Shown: positions 44,428 to 54,916, counted from the first letter of the stretch. The stretch is 64,000 nucleotides of DNA from an uncultured Pseudovibrio sp. (GCA_947496145.1 CANMBS010000003.1:1-64000), one strand, 5' to 3'. The notes: a model not told the origin generated them from the sequence alone. Made by a program: numbers and translations.

Positions 44428-45153
44428 ATGAACGTGCGTGCTGTTTTGTTCGACCGCGATGGAACTCTGATTGACTTTAACAAGACGTGGGGCACGGTTT
44501 TACAACATGTCCTGATGGATCTGTCTGACGGAAATCAGGCGCTTGCCATTGAGCTCGGACATCTGGTGAAGTTTGATTTTGATGCATGCGGCTGCCTGCC
44601 GGGCAGTCCGATTTTGACTAATCCTCCAAGTGGTTATGCAGGCCCCTGGGCGGAACATCTTGGTGTGCCGTATGATCGTGTCTTCCTTGACCGGATCGAA
44701 GAACTTCTTCTTGAACATGCTGCCGAATGTGCTGCTGCTTTTGATGATACGCACTCCTGCGTGAAAGCTCTGGCAAAAGCGGGATTACCAATCGGGCTGG
44801 CAACGAACGGGACTGAGGCCAGTGCGATTGCACAGCTCAAAAAGCTTGGTTTGCTGGATTACTTCACCTTTGTCGTTGGCTATGACAGCGGGCACGGTGA
44901 GAAACCTGCGCCGGGGCAATTGTTTGGCTTTGCTGAGCACACCGGCATTGAGCCAGCACATATTGCCATGGTTGGAGACAGCCTGCACGATATGCATGCT
45001 GCGCAAAATGCAGGAATGTTGCGCGTTGCCGTCACAACCGGTGCGTTGACCGCTGAAGAGTTGAGTGGGCATTGCGACCATCTGCTGGATAATCTGACTG
45101 ATCTTGTAAGGCTGGTTGGCCTGATGCCTGAGAATGAGGGTGCTCTCACTTAA
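44428..45153 (+). CDS. HAD-family phosphatase (phosphoglycolate phosphatase-like)
   Basis: About 241 residues with all four HAD motifs: DRDGTL (nucleophile Asp near residue 7), ATNG (motif II), GEKPAPGQL (motif III lysine) and GDSLHDMHAAQNAG (motif IV). The cap is helical (C1 type). Sequence length and motifs suit a phosphoglycolate phosphatase or similar small-molecule phosphatase; the substrate is not certain. ATG 44428 is at the right distance from GAGGA; ATG 44422 is too close. Confidence 0.87.
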   Translation: MNVRAVLFDRDGTLIDFNKTWGTVLQHVLMDLSDGNQALAIELGHLVKFDFDACGCLPGSPILTNPPSGYAGPWAEHLGVPYDRVFLDRIEELLLEHAAECAAAFDDTHSCVKALAKAGLPIGLATNGTEASAIAQLKKLGLLDYFTFVVGYDSGHGEKPAPGQLFGFAEHTGIEPAHIAMVGDSLHDMHAAQNAGMLRVAVTTGALTAEELSGHCDHLLDNLTDLVRLVGLMPENEGALT

Positions 45154-45356
45154 GCAAAGTTAATCTTTGACATTCGCTCGCGAGCAGGGTTGGGCAGCAT
45201 TCAACCCTCGGTAATTCTGAACTGCTATAATCTGCTATAGCAAAGTGATGAGGTGTCCCTTACCCTGCGGACAGAAACCTGCTCTGTCGCGATACAGCAA
45301 TCGCGGCAGAACAGTAGGCCCAAAGCTTAGGTATCAGGTGGAAAGAGCGGACTAAA

Positions 45357-46289
45357 ATGACCCTGCAACTGCCTTTAAGACGTTCTCGCAGAGCCATGCG
45401 CAGTCGCCGTATCGGTGCGATTGCTATTCCATTTCTCATTCTGTCTGTTGGTGGTCATTATCTGGAACTGTTTAACACCGAAGTCCTGCTGGTTTTGTTG
45501 GTGCTTGGCTTCTTTATGGGAGCTGCTGCCATTGTGCTTGCCGCAATAGCTGTGGTGGACCTGTGGAATGAGGGCGGTCAGGGTTTTGGTGACAGCTTTT
45601 TAGGTACGCTCTACGGAATTTTAGTGCTCACTCCGCTGTTTTTTGCTGTGTGGGGACTTTACATGTTCCCTCCCCTTAATGACATCTCTACAGACATGAG
45701 TGATCCACCCGGGCTGGTGGCCGGAGAAGTCATTGACCAAGCTATTGATCAGGACAAGCAGCTGATTCAAAAAGCCAGCTATCCTGATATTGTACCACGG
45801 CGGTTTCGCCTGCCTCCTCCAGAACTACATAGCGCTGTGAGCAGTGTGGTTGCCGCGAAGGGGTGGAAGGTGACCTATGAGTTGCCTGCGGATTTTCCCG
45901 ATGAGCCAACTTACCTGCTGATGGAAGCCCGCATGCCATTTTTCTCACTTAAAGACGATGTAGCTATTCGCATTCAGCCCGACCGTGTCGGAACTTTGCT
46001 GGACATTCGCTCTGCCTCTCGCTTTGGCACTCACGACTTTGGCAGCAATGCCATGCGCATCAGAAAATTTCTGGCGAGTTTGGATAGCGTGCTCTTGCAG
46101 AATTACGGCATCACAGCGCAGGTAGAAGAACCGGAACTTGTGGTGGAAGAGATTGTCGAACCAGCCACTCCACAGGTCATTGAAGCTGTGCCTTTGCTTG
46201 ATGTGCCGCTGGAGCTCCCCCCTTCTATCACTTCCATGGTGGAAGAGCGCGGGTCGGTGCCAGTGCCAGCACAAAAGCCTGCACAGTAA
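45357..46289 (+). CDS. DUF1499 membrane protein
   Basis: A 310-residue protein with two or three N-terminal membrane segments (about 18-35, 43-70, 82-105), followed by a DUF1499 domain: LNDISTDMSDPPG, a central MPFFSLKDDVAIRI strand and the conserved IRSASRFGTHDFGSNAMRIRKF motif. The C-terminal 50 residues are acidic and Pro/Val-rich. Function unknown. It is not closely coupled to its neighbours (204 bp from the HAD gene). Confidence 0.85.
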   Translation: MTLQLPLRRSRRAMRSRRIGAIAIPFLILSVGGHYLELFNTEVLLVLLVLGFFMGAAAIVLAAIAVVDLWNEGGQGFGDSFLGTLYGILVLTPLFFAVWGLYMFPPLNDISTDMSDPPGLVAGEVIDQAIDQDKQLIQKASYPDIVPRRFRLPPPELHSAVSSVVAAKGWKVTYELPADFPDEPTYLLMEARMPFFSLKDDVAIRIQPDRVGTLLDIRSASRFGTHDFGSNAMRIRKFLASLDSVLLQNYGITAQVEEPELVVEEIVEPATPQVIEAVPLLDVPLELPPSITSMVEERGSVPVPAQKPAQ

Positions 46290-46553
46290 TGCTCATTATC
46301 TGACAGTTTTTTATGGGTGATTGACTGATTTCGGCAGCGGTATCTTTATTCTTAAAAAAACACAGGTGCCTCAGAAACAACATAACCAGCGCCGGGAAAG
46401 CACTGGTTATGGAAGCTTATGTGAACAGTGAGCATCGCTTTAAGGCTACCGCGAAACTCGGGGAATTCTTCAAGCCGGGGAAGCTCTGAATTCCTTAGAG
46501 CTACTATGACTCAATTCATTGCATGAGTGTGTGATTATTGTCACGACCAGATA
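46290..46553. other. Intergenic region with inverted repeats
   Basis: Contains a perfect 9-bp hairpin CATAACCAG/CTGGTTATG (46381-46411, 13-base loop) and a 7-bp one GGAATTC/GAATTCC (46462-46494). Neither has a T-run. They lie between two convergent genes and before a strong terminator. Confidence 0.5.
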
Positions 46554-46585
46554 AAAAAATGCGAGTGCAAGCAATCGCATTTTTT
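46554..46585. terminator. Bidirectional terminator DUF1499 gene / aminotransferase
   Basis: AAAAAATGCGA and TCGCATTTTTT form an 11-bp stem with a further TGC/GCA pair inside the loop. T-runs are present on both strands. It lies 24 bp from the aminotransferase stop. Confidence 0.88.
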
Positions 46586-46609
46586 ATAGGTCTGATTACA
46601 TACAGAAAA

Positions 46610-47803
46610 TCAGGCAGTTGCCTGAACCCTCAGATCGGAAAAGACTTCTTCCAACCGTTTGATCGCTTCTTCTACAGTAGATTTCGGGCAAGCAAGATTG
46701 AATCTCAGGAATGTTTCTCCGCCTTTTCCGAAGGTGCTGCCAATGTTTACTGCAATCTTTGCCTGCTTTTGAATGCGCGAGACGATCTCATTGAAAGGCA
46801 GGTCCACATCTTTGAAGTCGACCCACTGCAAATAGGTGCTTGCCATACGCATTACTTTTGCGCCCGGAATTGCTGCTTCCAGACCTTCAATCAGCAACTC
46901 CTGATTAACTGCAAGATAGGTGCGCAGTTCCGTGAGCCACTCATCGCCGTTGTTGTATGCTTCAGTTGTTGCCTGAGACCCCAACGGGGTTGAATGTACA
47001 CCACATGCGACTGCGACTGCCCGATACGCATCACGCAGGTCTTTGTTGCTGATAATGCAAGCTGCTGTTGCAAACCCCGCAAGATTGAAGGTTTTGGATG
47101 CTGACGTGAAGGTGACCGTGCGCTCAGCAATTGCCTCTGACAATTTTGCTGTTACCACATGCCTGGAGGCATCCAGAATCAGGTCATGGTGGATTTCATC
47201 GGAAACAATCAGGATGTCATGCTCAAGACAAAACTCGCAGACACGGGTCAGCTCTTCTGCCGTCCATACGCGGCCACCCGGATTATGCGGGCTGCACAGC
47301 AACATGATTTTTGTCCGTTCATCAATCTGATCTGCCAGATTGTCGAAGTCCATGTAGTAGGCACCATCACGCTCAATGAGCTGGCTTTCGATCAGACGGC
47401 GCTTGTTGTCGCGCACAGCCCGGCCAAAGGCATGATAGACGGGTGAGAACACCAGTACGCCATCCCCTTCCTCAGAAAACGCCTGAATAGCCATGGAATA
47501 GCCAGCGACAACACCTGGCACGGTGCTGATCCACTCAGGATTTACGTCAAACTGATGATGGCGCTTCATCCATGAGATAATAGAGTCTTTGTAAGGAGCA
47601 TCATTACCATAGTAGCCATTAATGCCATGCTCTGCGGCACGGACCAGCATATCATTCACCGCTTGTGGCGGGCGGAAATCCATATCCGCAACCCACATGG
47701 ACAACCCTTCATCAGCGTTGATGCCATAGCGGTTTTCCATCTCATCCCATTTCAGGGAATGGGTGTTTCTGCGGTCGATTTTCTCATCAAAAATACTGGT
47801 CAT
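46610..47803 (-). CDS. PatB/MalY-type PLP-dependent C-S lyase (cystathionine beta-lyase)
   Basis: About 397 residues of fold-type I PLP enzyme. The start FDEKIDRRNTHSLKWDEM and MWVADMDFRPPQ are typical of the PatB/MalY branch. CSPHNPGGRVW, VSDEIHHDLI and the Schiff-base lysine in TSASKTFNLAGF are present. Members cleave cystathionine or other cysteine conjugates. The frame is open from 47923, but that start runs back almost to the upstream gene; ATG 47803 gives the normal N-terminus. Confidence 0.92.
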   Translation of the reverse strand: MTSIFDEKIDRRNTHSLKWDEMENRYGINADEGLSMWVADMDFRPPQAVNDMLVRAAEHGINGYYGNDAPYKDSIISWMKRHHQFDVNPEWISTVPGVVAGYSMAIQAFSEEGDGVLVFSPVYHAFGRAVRDNKRRLIESQLIERDGAYYMDFDNLADQIDERTKIMLLCSPHNPGGRVWTAEELTRVCEFCLEHDILIVSDEIHHDLILDASRHVVTAKLSEAIAERTVTFTSASKTFNLAGFATAACIISNKDLRDAYRAVAVACGVHSTPLGSQATTEAYNNGDEWLTELRTYLAVNQELLIEGLEAAIPGAKVMRMASTYLQWVDFKDVDLPFNEIVSRIQKQAKIAVNIGSTFGKGGETFLRFNLACPKSTVEEAIKRLEEVFSDLRVQATA

Positions 47804-47868
47804 GGCGTCTCGGTCTGTTGGCAAGAGCAAGCTCTCTCGTGATACATGTGACAGGAAAACGAGATTGC

Positions 47869-48786
47869 TTATGCTAGCTCTCGAAGTATGTATTTTGCCG
47901 CGAGTGTAACCTTGGAATCGCATAAGACAACCCCTTGCGCGATCAGGTCATCTAATTGCGCCAATACGTTGAGCGCTGCGGCACCATGCAGCTTCGGATC
48001 TACATCCGTATAGATAGCTTTCACCATGGTCATAATATCAGTATCCCCTGCCCGCAGACGTTCCAGAATTGCATCTGAACGCATCTGCCGGTGTTGCCTG
48101 AGCTGCTTCAGGAATACTTTAGGATTGTTCACCTCCCCTCCGTGGGAAGGGAAATAACGCGCTTCGATGCGCGCCATCAGTTTATCCAGCGACTTCATGT
48201 AGGCATTCATGGACCCATCGGGAGGGGCCACGATGGTGGTGGACCACGCCATCACATGGTCACCCGGAAGCATCACGCCGTGGTCTGGAAGCGCAAATGC
48301 CAGATGATTCTCTGTGTGCCCCGGTGTTGAAACCGCCTCGATCGTTACTCCATCAACAGAGATTTTCGCAGTGTCTTCCAGCTCCTGATCAGGCACAAAG
48401 TCCTTTTGAGAGCTGGCATCCATAGGCGTTTCGTCCATGTCTGCGAAGGAAACTGAACGTTTGTGCGGTCCACATCCCATGATGGGCGCACCTGTTTTTT
48501 CCTTCAAAGGGCCTGCCAGCGGGGAATGATCCACATGAGTGTGGCTCACCAGAATTGCCTTTACCGGACGACCAGCAATGGCACGCATGAGAGCATCCAG
48601 ATGATCCAGATTCATGGGCCCCGGATCGATGACAACCAGTTCGTTTTTGCCAACAAAGAACGTGTTAGTTCCTGCAAACGTTAGGGCACCCGGGTTATCA
48701 CAGGTGACGCGAGCCAACTCATCGGTGATAGTGACCAGTTCGCCGTGGCATGCATCAAACTCGCGATTGAAATCCATCTTGCTCAT
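47869..48786 (-). CDS. MBL-fold metallo-hydrolase
   Basis: A 305-residue metallo-beta-lactamase-fold enzyme with metal site HTHVDHSP (near residue 80), later histidines in STPGHTENHLAF, PGDHVM and PSHGGEV, and GTNTFFVG....VVIDPGP at the start. The C-terminal winged region (from about 225) resembles the LACTB2/glyoxalase-like group. A hydrolase of unknown substrate. ATG 48786 has GGAGGGAG upstream, so the in-frame 48900 start is rejected. Confidence 0.88.
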   Translation of the reverse strand: MSKMDFNREFDACHGELVTITDELARVTCDNPGALTFAGTNTFFVGKNELVVIDPGPMNLDHLDALMRAIAGRPVKAILVSHTHVDHSPLAGPLKEKTGAPIMGCGPHKRSVSFADMDETPMDASSQKDFVPDQELEDTAKISVDGVTIEAVSTPGHTENHLAFALPDHGVMLPGDHVMAWSTTIVAPPDGSMNAYMKSLDKLMARIEARYFPSHGGEVNNPKVFLKQLRQHRQMRSDAILERLRAGDTDIMTMVKAIYTDVDPKLHGAAALNVLAQLDDLIAQGVVLCDSKVTLAAKYILRELA

Positions 48787-49121
48787 CAAAACTCCCTCCC
48801 AGTTGCTCCTATAGATAAGCAGTTGGCAAATAAGAGGCAATGGCAACAAATGATCAATCTGACGGGACTGGTCGCCATGGAGAGCTAAAGGCAGTTTCAA
48901 GCGGGTGGTTCTAAATTTTGCAGTGCGACAATTTTTTTATTGCAATTAAGAATGAATTGCAACTAGACTGACTAAAGAATCGAGATGCCAGCAGAAATTC
49001 TGATGGTATCTTTATTTAAACAGCTGTGGTGCAACGATAGGGCCGAACAGGTCTGGTTTGAGAACTACAGATCATGAAGAACCCCTGGGGTTGTTCAACA
49101 GGTTTTAGAAAGTTGGATTTT
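48787..49121. other. Divergent intergenic region with metal-regulator site
   Basis: 335 bp between the MBL-fold gene and the metal importer operon. It is AT-rich around 48920-49000 and contains the palindrome described separately. Confidence 0.5.
48940..48962. promoter_or_regulatory. Perfect inverted repeat, likely Mur/Fur-type operator
   Basis: TTGCAATT (48940-48947) and AATTGCAA (48955-48962) are perfect 8-bp arms separated by 7 bp. The TTGCAA arms match the kind of site bound by Fur-family manganese or iron regulators in alphaproteobacteria. It lies about 160 bp upstream of the metal-importer substrate-binding gene. Confidence 0.65.
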
Positions 49122-50090
49122 ATGCGCTCTTTGAAAACAGTTGTTATTGCGGCTTCGATGATGGCCCTTGCCGGTATTTCCGGCCTATCCGCTGCTCTTG
49201 CCAAGGCCCCAATTAATGCCGTGGCAACCGTCGGTATGGTGGCTGATGCCGTCCGCGCTGTTGGCGGAGATCATGTGCAGGTTGAAGCTCTCATGGGAAC
49301 CGGCATTGACCCTCACTCTTATCGCCAGACCCGCTCAGACGTGGTGAAGCTGGGGCGGGCTGATGCAATTTTTGCCAATGGCCTGTTTCTGGAAGCGCAG
49401 ATGGAAGAGCTGCTTTTAAAGCTACAAAAGCGCAAACCGGTTTTTTTCATCGGCGAAGCTATTGAGCGCGAAAAGCTTGAAGGTTCCACAGCCTATGAAA
49501 ACCGCTTTGACCCCCATGTCTGGATGAGCCCGACGCTCTGGGCAAATGCGGTGAATGCTGTGACTGAAGCTTTCATTAGTATTGATCCAGAAAATGAACA
49601 GAGCTACCGCGACAATGAGGCAGCTTACCTGAAAGAGGTTCGGAAACTTGCCGATTATGGCGCGAAGGTTTTAAAGACCGTTCCCAAAGAACGCCGCGTG
49701 CTGGTGACCGCTCATGACGCCTTTACCTATCTGGGTCGTGATTTTGATCTTGAAGTGGTTGGCGTTCAGGGTATTTCAACCAACTCAGAAGCTGGTTTGC
49801 AGCGAATTGAGGAGCTGGTTGACCTTCTTGTGCAAAGAAAAATCACAGCTGTGTTTGTTGAATCGTCAGTATCAGAGCGCAACGTACGTGCGCTGGTGGA
49901 AGGGGCTGCTGCCAAGGACCATAAAGTGGAAGTGGGTGGTGAGCTGTTCTCAGATGCTATGGGCCAGGACAACACTTATGAAGGAACGTATATCGGTATG
50001 ATCGACCATAACATGACATCCATTACCCGCGCTCTTGGCGGTGATGCACCAGCACGGGGCATGCAGGGTAAACTTGGAGCAGATCACTAA
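49122..50090 (+). CDS. Metal ABC transporter substrate-binding protein (TroA/SitA type)
   Basis: About 322 residues: signal peptide (1-28), then a ZnuA/TroA-like cluster 9 fold. Likely metal ligands are His65 (GIDPHSYRQT), His132 (FDPHVWMS), His198 (TAHDAF) and Asp278 (ELFSDAMG), a three-His one-Asp set as in TroA. No long His-rich loop is present, arguing against a dedicated zinc ZnuA. It is the first gene of a four-gene importer operon; with the operator ahead, manganese or iron is favoured over zinc. The frame opens at 49074, but ATG 49122 starts the signal peptide. Confidence 0.9.
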   Translation: MRSLKTVVIAASMMALAGISGLSAALAKAPINAVATVGMVADAVRAVGGDHVQVEALMGTGIDPHSYRQTRSDVVKLGRADAIFANGLFLEAQMEELLLKLQKRKPVFFIGEAIEREKLEGSTAYENRFDPHVWMSPTLWANAVNAVTEAFISIDPENEQSYRDNEAAYLKEVRKLADYGAKVLKTVPKERRVLVTAHDAFTYLGRDFDLEVVGVQGISTNSEAGLQRIEELVDLLVQRKITAVFVESSVSERNVRALVEGAAAKDHKVEVGGELFSDAMGQDNTYEGTYIGMIDHNMTSITRALGGDAPARGMQGKLGADH

Positions 50091-50091
50091 C

Positions 50092-50916
50092 ATGCACGAC
50101 AGAAGTTCCTCCGGCCTCCATCTATTGCACGATACCAGCGCCGCTCATGCAGTAATGCCTGAAGATCTGCCGTTCACCGTGCAAGGAATGACAGTTGCCT
50201 ATCATCACAAGCCGGTGTTGTGGGGTGTGTCCTACTCTGCCCCCAAAGGATGTCTGACAGCGATTATCGGCCCCAACGGGGCTGGTAAATCGACCTTCCT
50301 GAAAGCCGCTCTTGGGCTGATCCCCAAGCTTTCCGGTGAGACCAAAGTGTTTGGTGAGCCTATTGAGAAGGCGCTGAAGCGCATTGCTTATGTGCCGCAA
50401 CGCTCTGCGGTGGACTGGGATTTTCCGGCAACTGCAATTGATGTGGTTCTGATGGGACTTTACGGTCAGATTGGCTGGTTCCGCTGGCCATCACGTAAAC
50501 ATCGCCAAAAGGCGCTGGATTGCCTTAAGTCGGTTGGCATGCAGGATTTTGCCAATCGTCAGATCGGGCAGCTTTCCGGTGGTCAGCAGCAGCGTGTGTT
50601 CCTTGCTCGTGCGCTGGCGCAGGATGCAGAAGTGTATCTGATGGACGAACCGTTTGCTGGTGTGGATGCAGCAACCGAGAAAGCCATTGTGGCGGTGCTT
50701 CGACAACTTGTGGCGGATGGGAAGACCGTGCTGGTTGTGCATCATGACCTTGAGACGGTACGCGATTACTACTCTCACATTTTGCTGCTGAACGGACAAC
50801 ATGTGGCAGACGGGCCGGTTGAGACCACCTTTACCCCTGAAAACCTCCAGAGGGCCTATGGCGGGCGGCTTGCCAGCACGCAGCTGGACGGTCTTTCTGA
50901 AGCGGCGGGCAGTTAG
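50092..50916 (+). CDS. Metal ABC transporter ATP-binding protein
   Basis: A 274-residue ATPase. Walker A GPNGAGKST, Q-loop YVPQRSAVDWDFP (typical of the Mn/Zn importer ATPases), signature LSGGQQQR, Walker B VYLMDEPFAGVDA and the switch histidine in VVHHDLE are intact. It begins 1 bp after the stop of the binding-protein gene and is followed by two permease genes. An open frame extends to 50035 in the wrong reading for the family start. Confidence 0.93.
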   Translation: MHDRSSSGLHLLHDTSAAHAVMPEDLPFTVQGMTVAYHHKPVLWGVSYSAPKGCLTAIIGPNGAGKSTFLKAALGLIPKLSGETKVFGEPIEKALKRIAYVPQRSAVDWDFPATAIDVVLMGLYGQIGWFRWPSRKHRQKALDCLKSVGMQDFANRQIGQLSGGQQQRVFLARALAQDAEVYLMDEPFAGVDAATEKAIVAVLRQLVADGKTVLVVHHDLETVRDYYSHILLLNGQHVADGPVETTFTPENLQRAYGGRLASTQLDGLSEAAGS

Positions 50917-50925
50917 GGCACTCCT

Positions 50926-52161
50926 ATGGAACAGTTCTTTGCCGCCCTTACTCTTTCTGCCGGTTACAACACTGCACTGGTGTGCGTTGGTGCTGCACTT
51001 TTAGGCGCTGCCAGTGGTGCCATTGGTGTGTTCGTATTGCTTCGCAAACGGACGCTGGTTTCTGATGCGGTGAGCCATGCCACCCTGCCCGGTGTCGCCC
51101 TCGCCTTCATCATTGCTCAGGTCTATTTCGGGTCCGGTCGGTCTTTGCCTGTTCTGCTCGTTGGTGCCGCAGTTTCTGCTGGCATTGGCGTGCTTGCGGT
51201 TGACTGGATCAAAACGCATACACGGCTGACGGAAGATGCCGCCATTGGCACCGTGCTTTCGACTTTCTTTGCCGTTGGTATGGTGTTGCTTACGATCATT
51301 CAGTCCATGTCCATTGCAGGGCAAGCTGGTCTGGAAGGTTTCCTGCTGGGCGCAACCTCTGGCATGCTTAAATCTGAGGCCATGACAATTGCAGTGGCAG
51401 CCGGACTTGTCGGACTTGCAGTTGTCCTGCGTATGAAGGAATTCTCGCTGCTTTGCTTTGATGAGGGTTTTGCTGCGGCGAGCGGTTATAACGTGCGCTG
51501 GCTGGATCGTACACTCCTGCTGCTCCTCTTGGGCATTGTGGTTATCGGCCTTAAGACAGTTGGCCTCGTTCTTATTATTGCACTGGCAATCATTCCGCCC
51601 GTGGCAGCCCGTTTCTGGACTGACCGGGTGCCTGTTCTGGTTGCTATTGCAGCAGGTATTGGTGCCTTGGGAAGCTACATTGGCGCTGCTCTCTCAGCCA
51701 GTGCGCCGAACATGCCGACAGGCGGTTTGATTGTGCTGGTGCTCTTCAGCTTCTTTGTGGTTTCCCTTCTTATCTCTCCGGTACGCGGTATTCTGGCAGC
51801 AGCGCTGAAGCATTACCGCTTCCAGCGTATTGTGCACCTGCGGCAGGGTTTGCTGGCAATTGCACATGACGAACCTGTTCTGGAACCCCTCACCCGCTCG
51901 ATTTTACGCCGTGGCGGTTTTATGGGCGGTGACGGGCAACCAACCGTGAAGGGGCAATCGGAAGCGCGTCTCATAGAACGGGATCAGAAGCTCTGGAACC
52001 TTTACCGGGAAATGCATCCTGAAGAGTCTCACGCTCTTGCGGACTGGTCTTTAAAACCCATTGGCGAAGTGTTACCGGCTGATACCGTGAAAACTCTGGA
52101 GCAGGAACTTACACCGCATGTTGTGCGTGATGGCCTGCCCGGTGCCGGGGGAGCAAACTGA
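50926..52161 (+). CDS. Metal ABC transporter permease with C-terminal extension
   Basis: A 411-residue permease of the MntB/TroC group. The first 285 residues contain about eight membrane segments (SDAVSHATLPGVALAFI near residue 45). A soluble tail of about 125 residues follows, with LTRSILRRGGFMGGDG and EARLIERDQKLWNLYREMH, resembling a winged-helix plus helix-rich DtxR-like unit. Such tails occur in some Mn/Fe permeases and may sense metal; that role is not shown. It overlaps the next permease start by 1 bp. Confidence 0.9.
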   Translation: MEQFFAALTLSAGYNTALVCVGAALLGAASGAIGVFVLLRKRTLVSDAVSHATLPGVALAFIIAQVYFGSGRSLPVLLVGAAVSAGIGVLAVDWIKTHTRLTEDAAIGTVLSTFFAVGMVLLTIIQSMSIAGQAGLEGFLLGATSGMLKSEAMTIAVAAGLVGLAVVLRMKEFSLLCFDEGFAAASGYNVRWLDRTLLLLLLGIVVIGLKTVGLVLIIALAIIPPVAARFWTDRVPVLVAIAAGIGALGSYIGAALSASAPNMPTGGLIVLVLFSFFVVSLLISPVRGILAAALKHYRFQRIVHLRQGLLAIAHDEPVLEPLTRSILRRGGFMGGDGQPTVKGQSEARLIERDQKLWNLYREMHPEESHALADWSLKPIGEVLPADTVKTLEQELTPHVVRDGLPGAGGAN

Positions 52162-53102
52162 TGGATATATTCCTGCAATTTGATCTTCCAAGTATTCTTC
52201 TTGGCTCACTGGCAGCATTGGCCTGCGGCCTGCTTGGCAACTTCCTTGTGCTGCGCAAGCAGGCCTTGATGGGGGATGCAATCTCTCACGTGGTCTTACC
52301 CGGTATCGTGCTTGGCTTCCTATTTTCACACGAGACCGGCTCCTGGGCCATGATGATCGGAGCGGGTGTTGCGGCGATTGTTGCGGTGTTGCTGATTGAG
52401 CTGATCCGGCGCATTGGTAATGTGGAACCGGGCGCTGCCATGGGTGTTGTATTCACCACCATGTTTGCAGCAGGCGTTGTTATTCTGGAGCAGACCGGCA
52501 CGGCTGGCGTTCATCTGGATGTGGAGCATGCGCTTTATGGCAATCTGGAAAGCGCAATCTGGCTTGATGCTTACACACTTTCTGATCTTTGGAACTTGCA
52601 GGCCCTTGCCACGCTTCCAGAGAGCATCAAGCAGCTGTTCGTGGTCAACGTGCTGGTGATCGCCTTTGTGGTGCTGTTCTTCAAAGAGCTGAAAATTTCC
52701 AGCTTTGATCCGCTGCTGTCTGCAAGCCTTGGGTTCTCGCCTAAATGGCTTGGACTTGCGCTGATCGTGATGGTGGCGATTGCGGCTGTGGCAGCGTTCA
52801 GCGCTGTTGGGTCCATTCTGGTGATTGCCATGTTCATTTGCCCGGCGGCAACGGCTCGCATGCTCACGGACAGCCTTAAGATGCAGCTGATTATCTCAGG
52901 TATCGCCTCCCTTTCAGCGGGACTTCTCGGATACCTGCTGGCAGCCTTCGGACCGGGTATGCTGGGCTATGAGTTCTCTGTCTCTGCTGCGGGAATGATT
53001 GCGGTTGTGGCGGGCCTTCAGCAAGTACTTGCCATGTTGTTTGCCCCGCACTATGGCGTGGTCATGCGTAAGCGCAAACAGCGTGCTCATGCGGCAGCTT
53101 AA
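52161..53102 (+). CDS. Metal ABC transporter permease, second subunit
   Basis: A 313-residue permease with about eight membrane segments; GDAISHVVLPGIVLGFLF (near 40) and AFSAVGSILVIAMFICPAATA are typical of the MntB/TroD group. It lacks the tail of its partner. The TGA of the first permease overlaps the ATG here (TGATG). It is the last gene of the operon. Confidence 0.93.
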   Translation: MDIFLQFDLPSILLGSLAALACGLLGNFLVLRKQALMGDAISHVVLPGIVLGFLFSHETGSWAMMIGAGVAAIVAVLLIELIRRIGNVEPGAAMGVVFTTMFAAGVVILEQTGTAGVHLDVEHALYGNLESAIWLDAYTLSDLWNLQALATLPESIKQLFVVNVLVIAFVVLFFKELKISSFDPLLSASLGFSPKWLGLALIVMVAIAAVAAFSAVGSILVIAMFICPAATARMLTDSLKMQLIISGIASLSAGLLGYLLAAFGPGMLGYEFSVSAAGMIAVVAGLQQVLAMLFAPHYGVVMRKRKQRAHAAA

Positions 53103-53123
53103 GGGACATAACAGGCTACAGAT

Positions 53124-53161
53124 AAAAGGGGGAGCACCAGTTTTGGTGCTCCCCCTTTTTT
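53124..53161 (+). terminator. Terminator of the metal importer operon
   Basis: A 16-bp perfect stem (AAAAGGGGGAGCACCA with TGGTGCTCCCCCTTTT) around GTTT, followed by further T residues, 21 bp after the last permease gene. Confidence 0.95.
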
Positions 53162-53187
53162 ACTTGATCTGATTTTAGCAGGACTGT

Positions 53188-54054
<867 letters not shown>

Positions 54055-54110
54055 GTTCCCCCCAGTGTTTCACAGGGCACGACATATGCTGCCGTACCCT
54101 TCCTTGCGGA

Positions 54111-54848
54111 CTATGCTTTGCTCATAAACTTCATGAAGGCTTCACGTGCTTCGTCAGACTGAAGCAGTTCTGCAAATTTTCCGATTTCTTCGTAAATACG
54201 TTTTTCATGTGGTTCGCGTTTGCCGCGCAGCATCTCTCTGGAAATATGCAGGGCGCTTTGTGGCTTGGCAGCGACTTTCTGAGCCGTGGCAATCACACGC
54301 TCCTCCAGCTCTTCAGGAGAGACAACATGGTTTACAAAGCCTGCTTCTTTCGCCATCTGCGCGGTGAAACTTTCACCCAATGCGAGCAGCTCGAAGGCTT
54401 TCTGGTAACCCATAATTTCCGGACCCATCATAGTGGAGCCCGCTTCCGGAATGATACCAAGGTCTGAGAAAGGGGCTTTAAAGAGCGCGTTCTCGGTTGC
54501 GAACACCATTTCAAAGTGGAACAGCATTGTGGTGCCTACACCAATGGCCGGGCCATCAACGCCAGCGATTACTGGCCTGGTTGGCTGGTGCAACGCACCT
54601 AAAAACTTGCCAACGGCACCTGCTTCCAACCCACCTCCGGACATAGCAGCTTTGAGGAAGTCTGCGATATCATTACCTGCAGTAAAAACACCCGGAAGCC
54701 CTAAAACAACGTTACAACGAATGTCCTCGTCTTCAGTTTTGAGTGCTTCTGCCAGATCCATGTACATGGCTTGTGTCAGCGCATTTTTCTTTTCGACACG
54801 GTCCATACGGATGATCTGGACCGCGCCATCTTTTTCTATGGTAATCAT
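54111..54848 (-). CDS. Enoyl-CoA hydratase/isomerase family protein
   Basis: A 245-residue crotonase-fold enzyme. ITIEKDGAVQIIRMDRVEKKNALT opens the chain; LPGVFTAGNDIADFL is the first oxyanion loop, and GVDGPAIGVGTTMLFHFEMVFA the second. A catalytic glutamate pair is not obvious; the segment FSDLGIIPEAGSTMM has one candidate. It may hydrate or isomerise an enoyl-CoA made by the neighbouring dehydrogenase. ATG 54848 with GGGAGGGAAC upstream is preferred to a TTG at 54860. Confidence 0.9.
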   Translation of the reverse strand: MITIEKDGAVQIIRMDRVEKKNALTQAMYMDLAEALKTEDEDIRCNVVLGLPGVFTAGNDIADFLKAAMSGGGLEAGAVGKFLGALHQPTRPVIAGVDGPAIGVGTTMLFHFEMVFATENALFKAPFSDLGIIPEAGSTMMGPEIMGYQKAFELLALGESFTAQMAKEAGFVNHVVSPEELEERVIATAQKVAAKPQSALHISREMLRGKREPHEKRIYEEIGKFAELLQSDEAREAFMKFMSKA

Positions 54849-54916
54849 GTTCCCTCCCAAACTGACTGGCGAGGCTTCAGCAGCCTCACCCCTTAATGTG
54901 TCTTTGTTGCAGAGCC

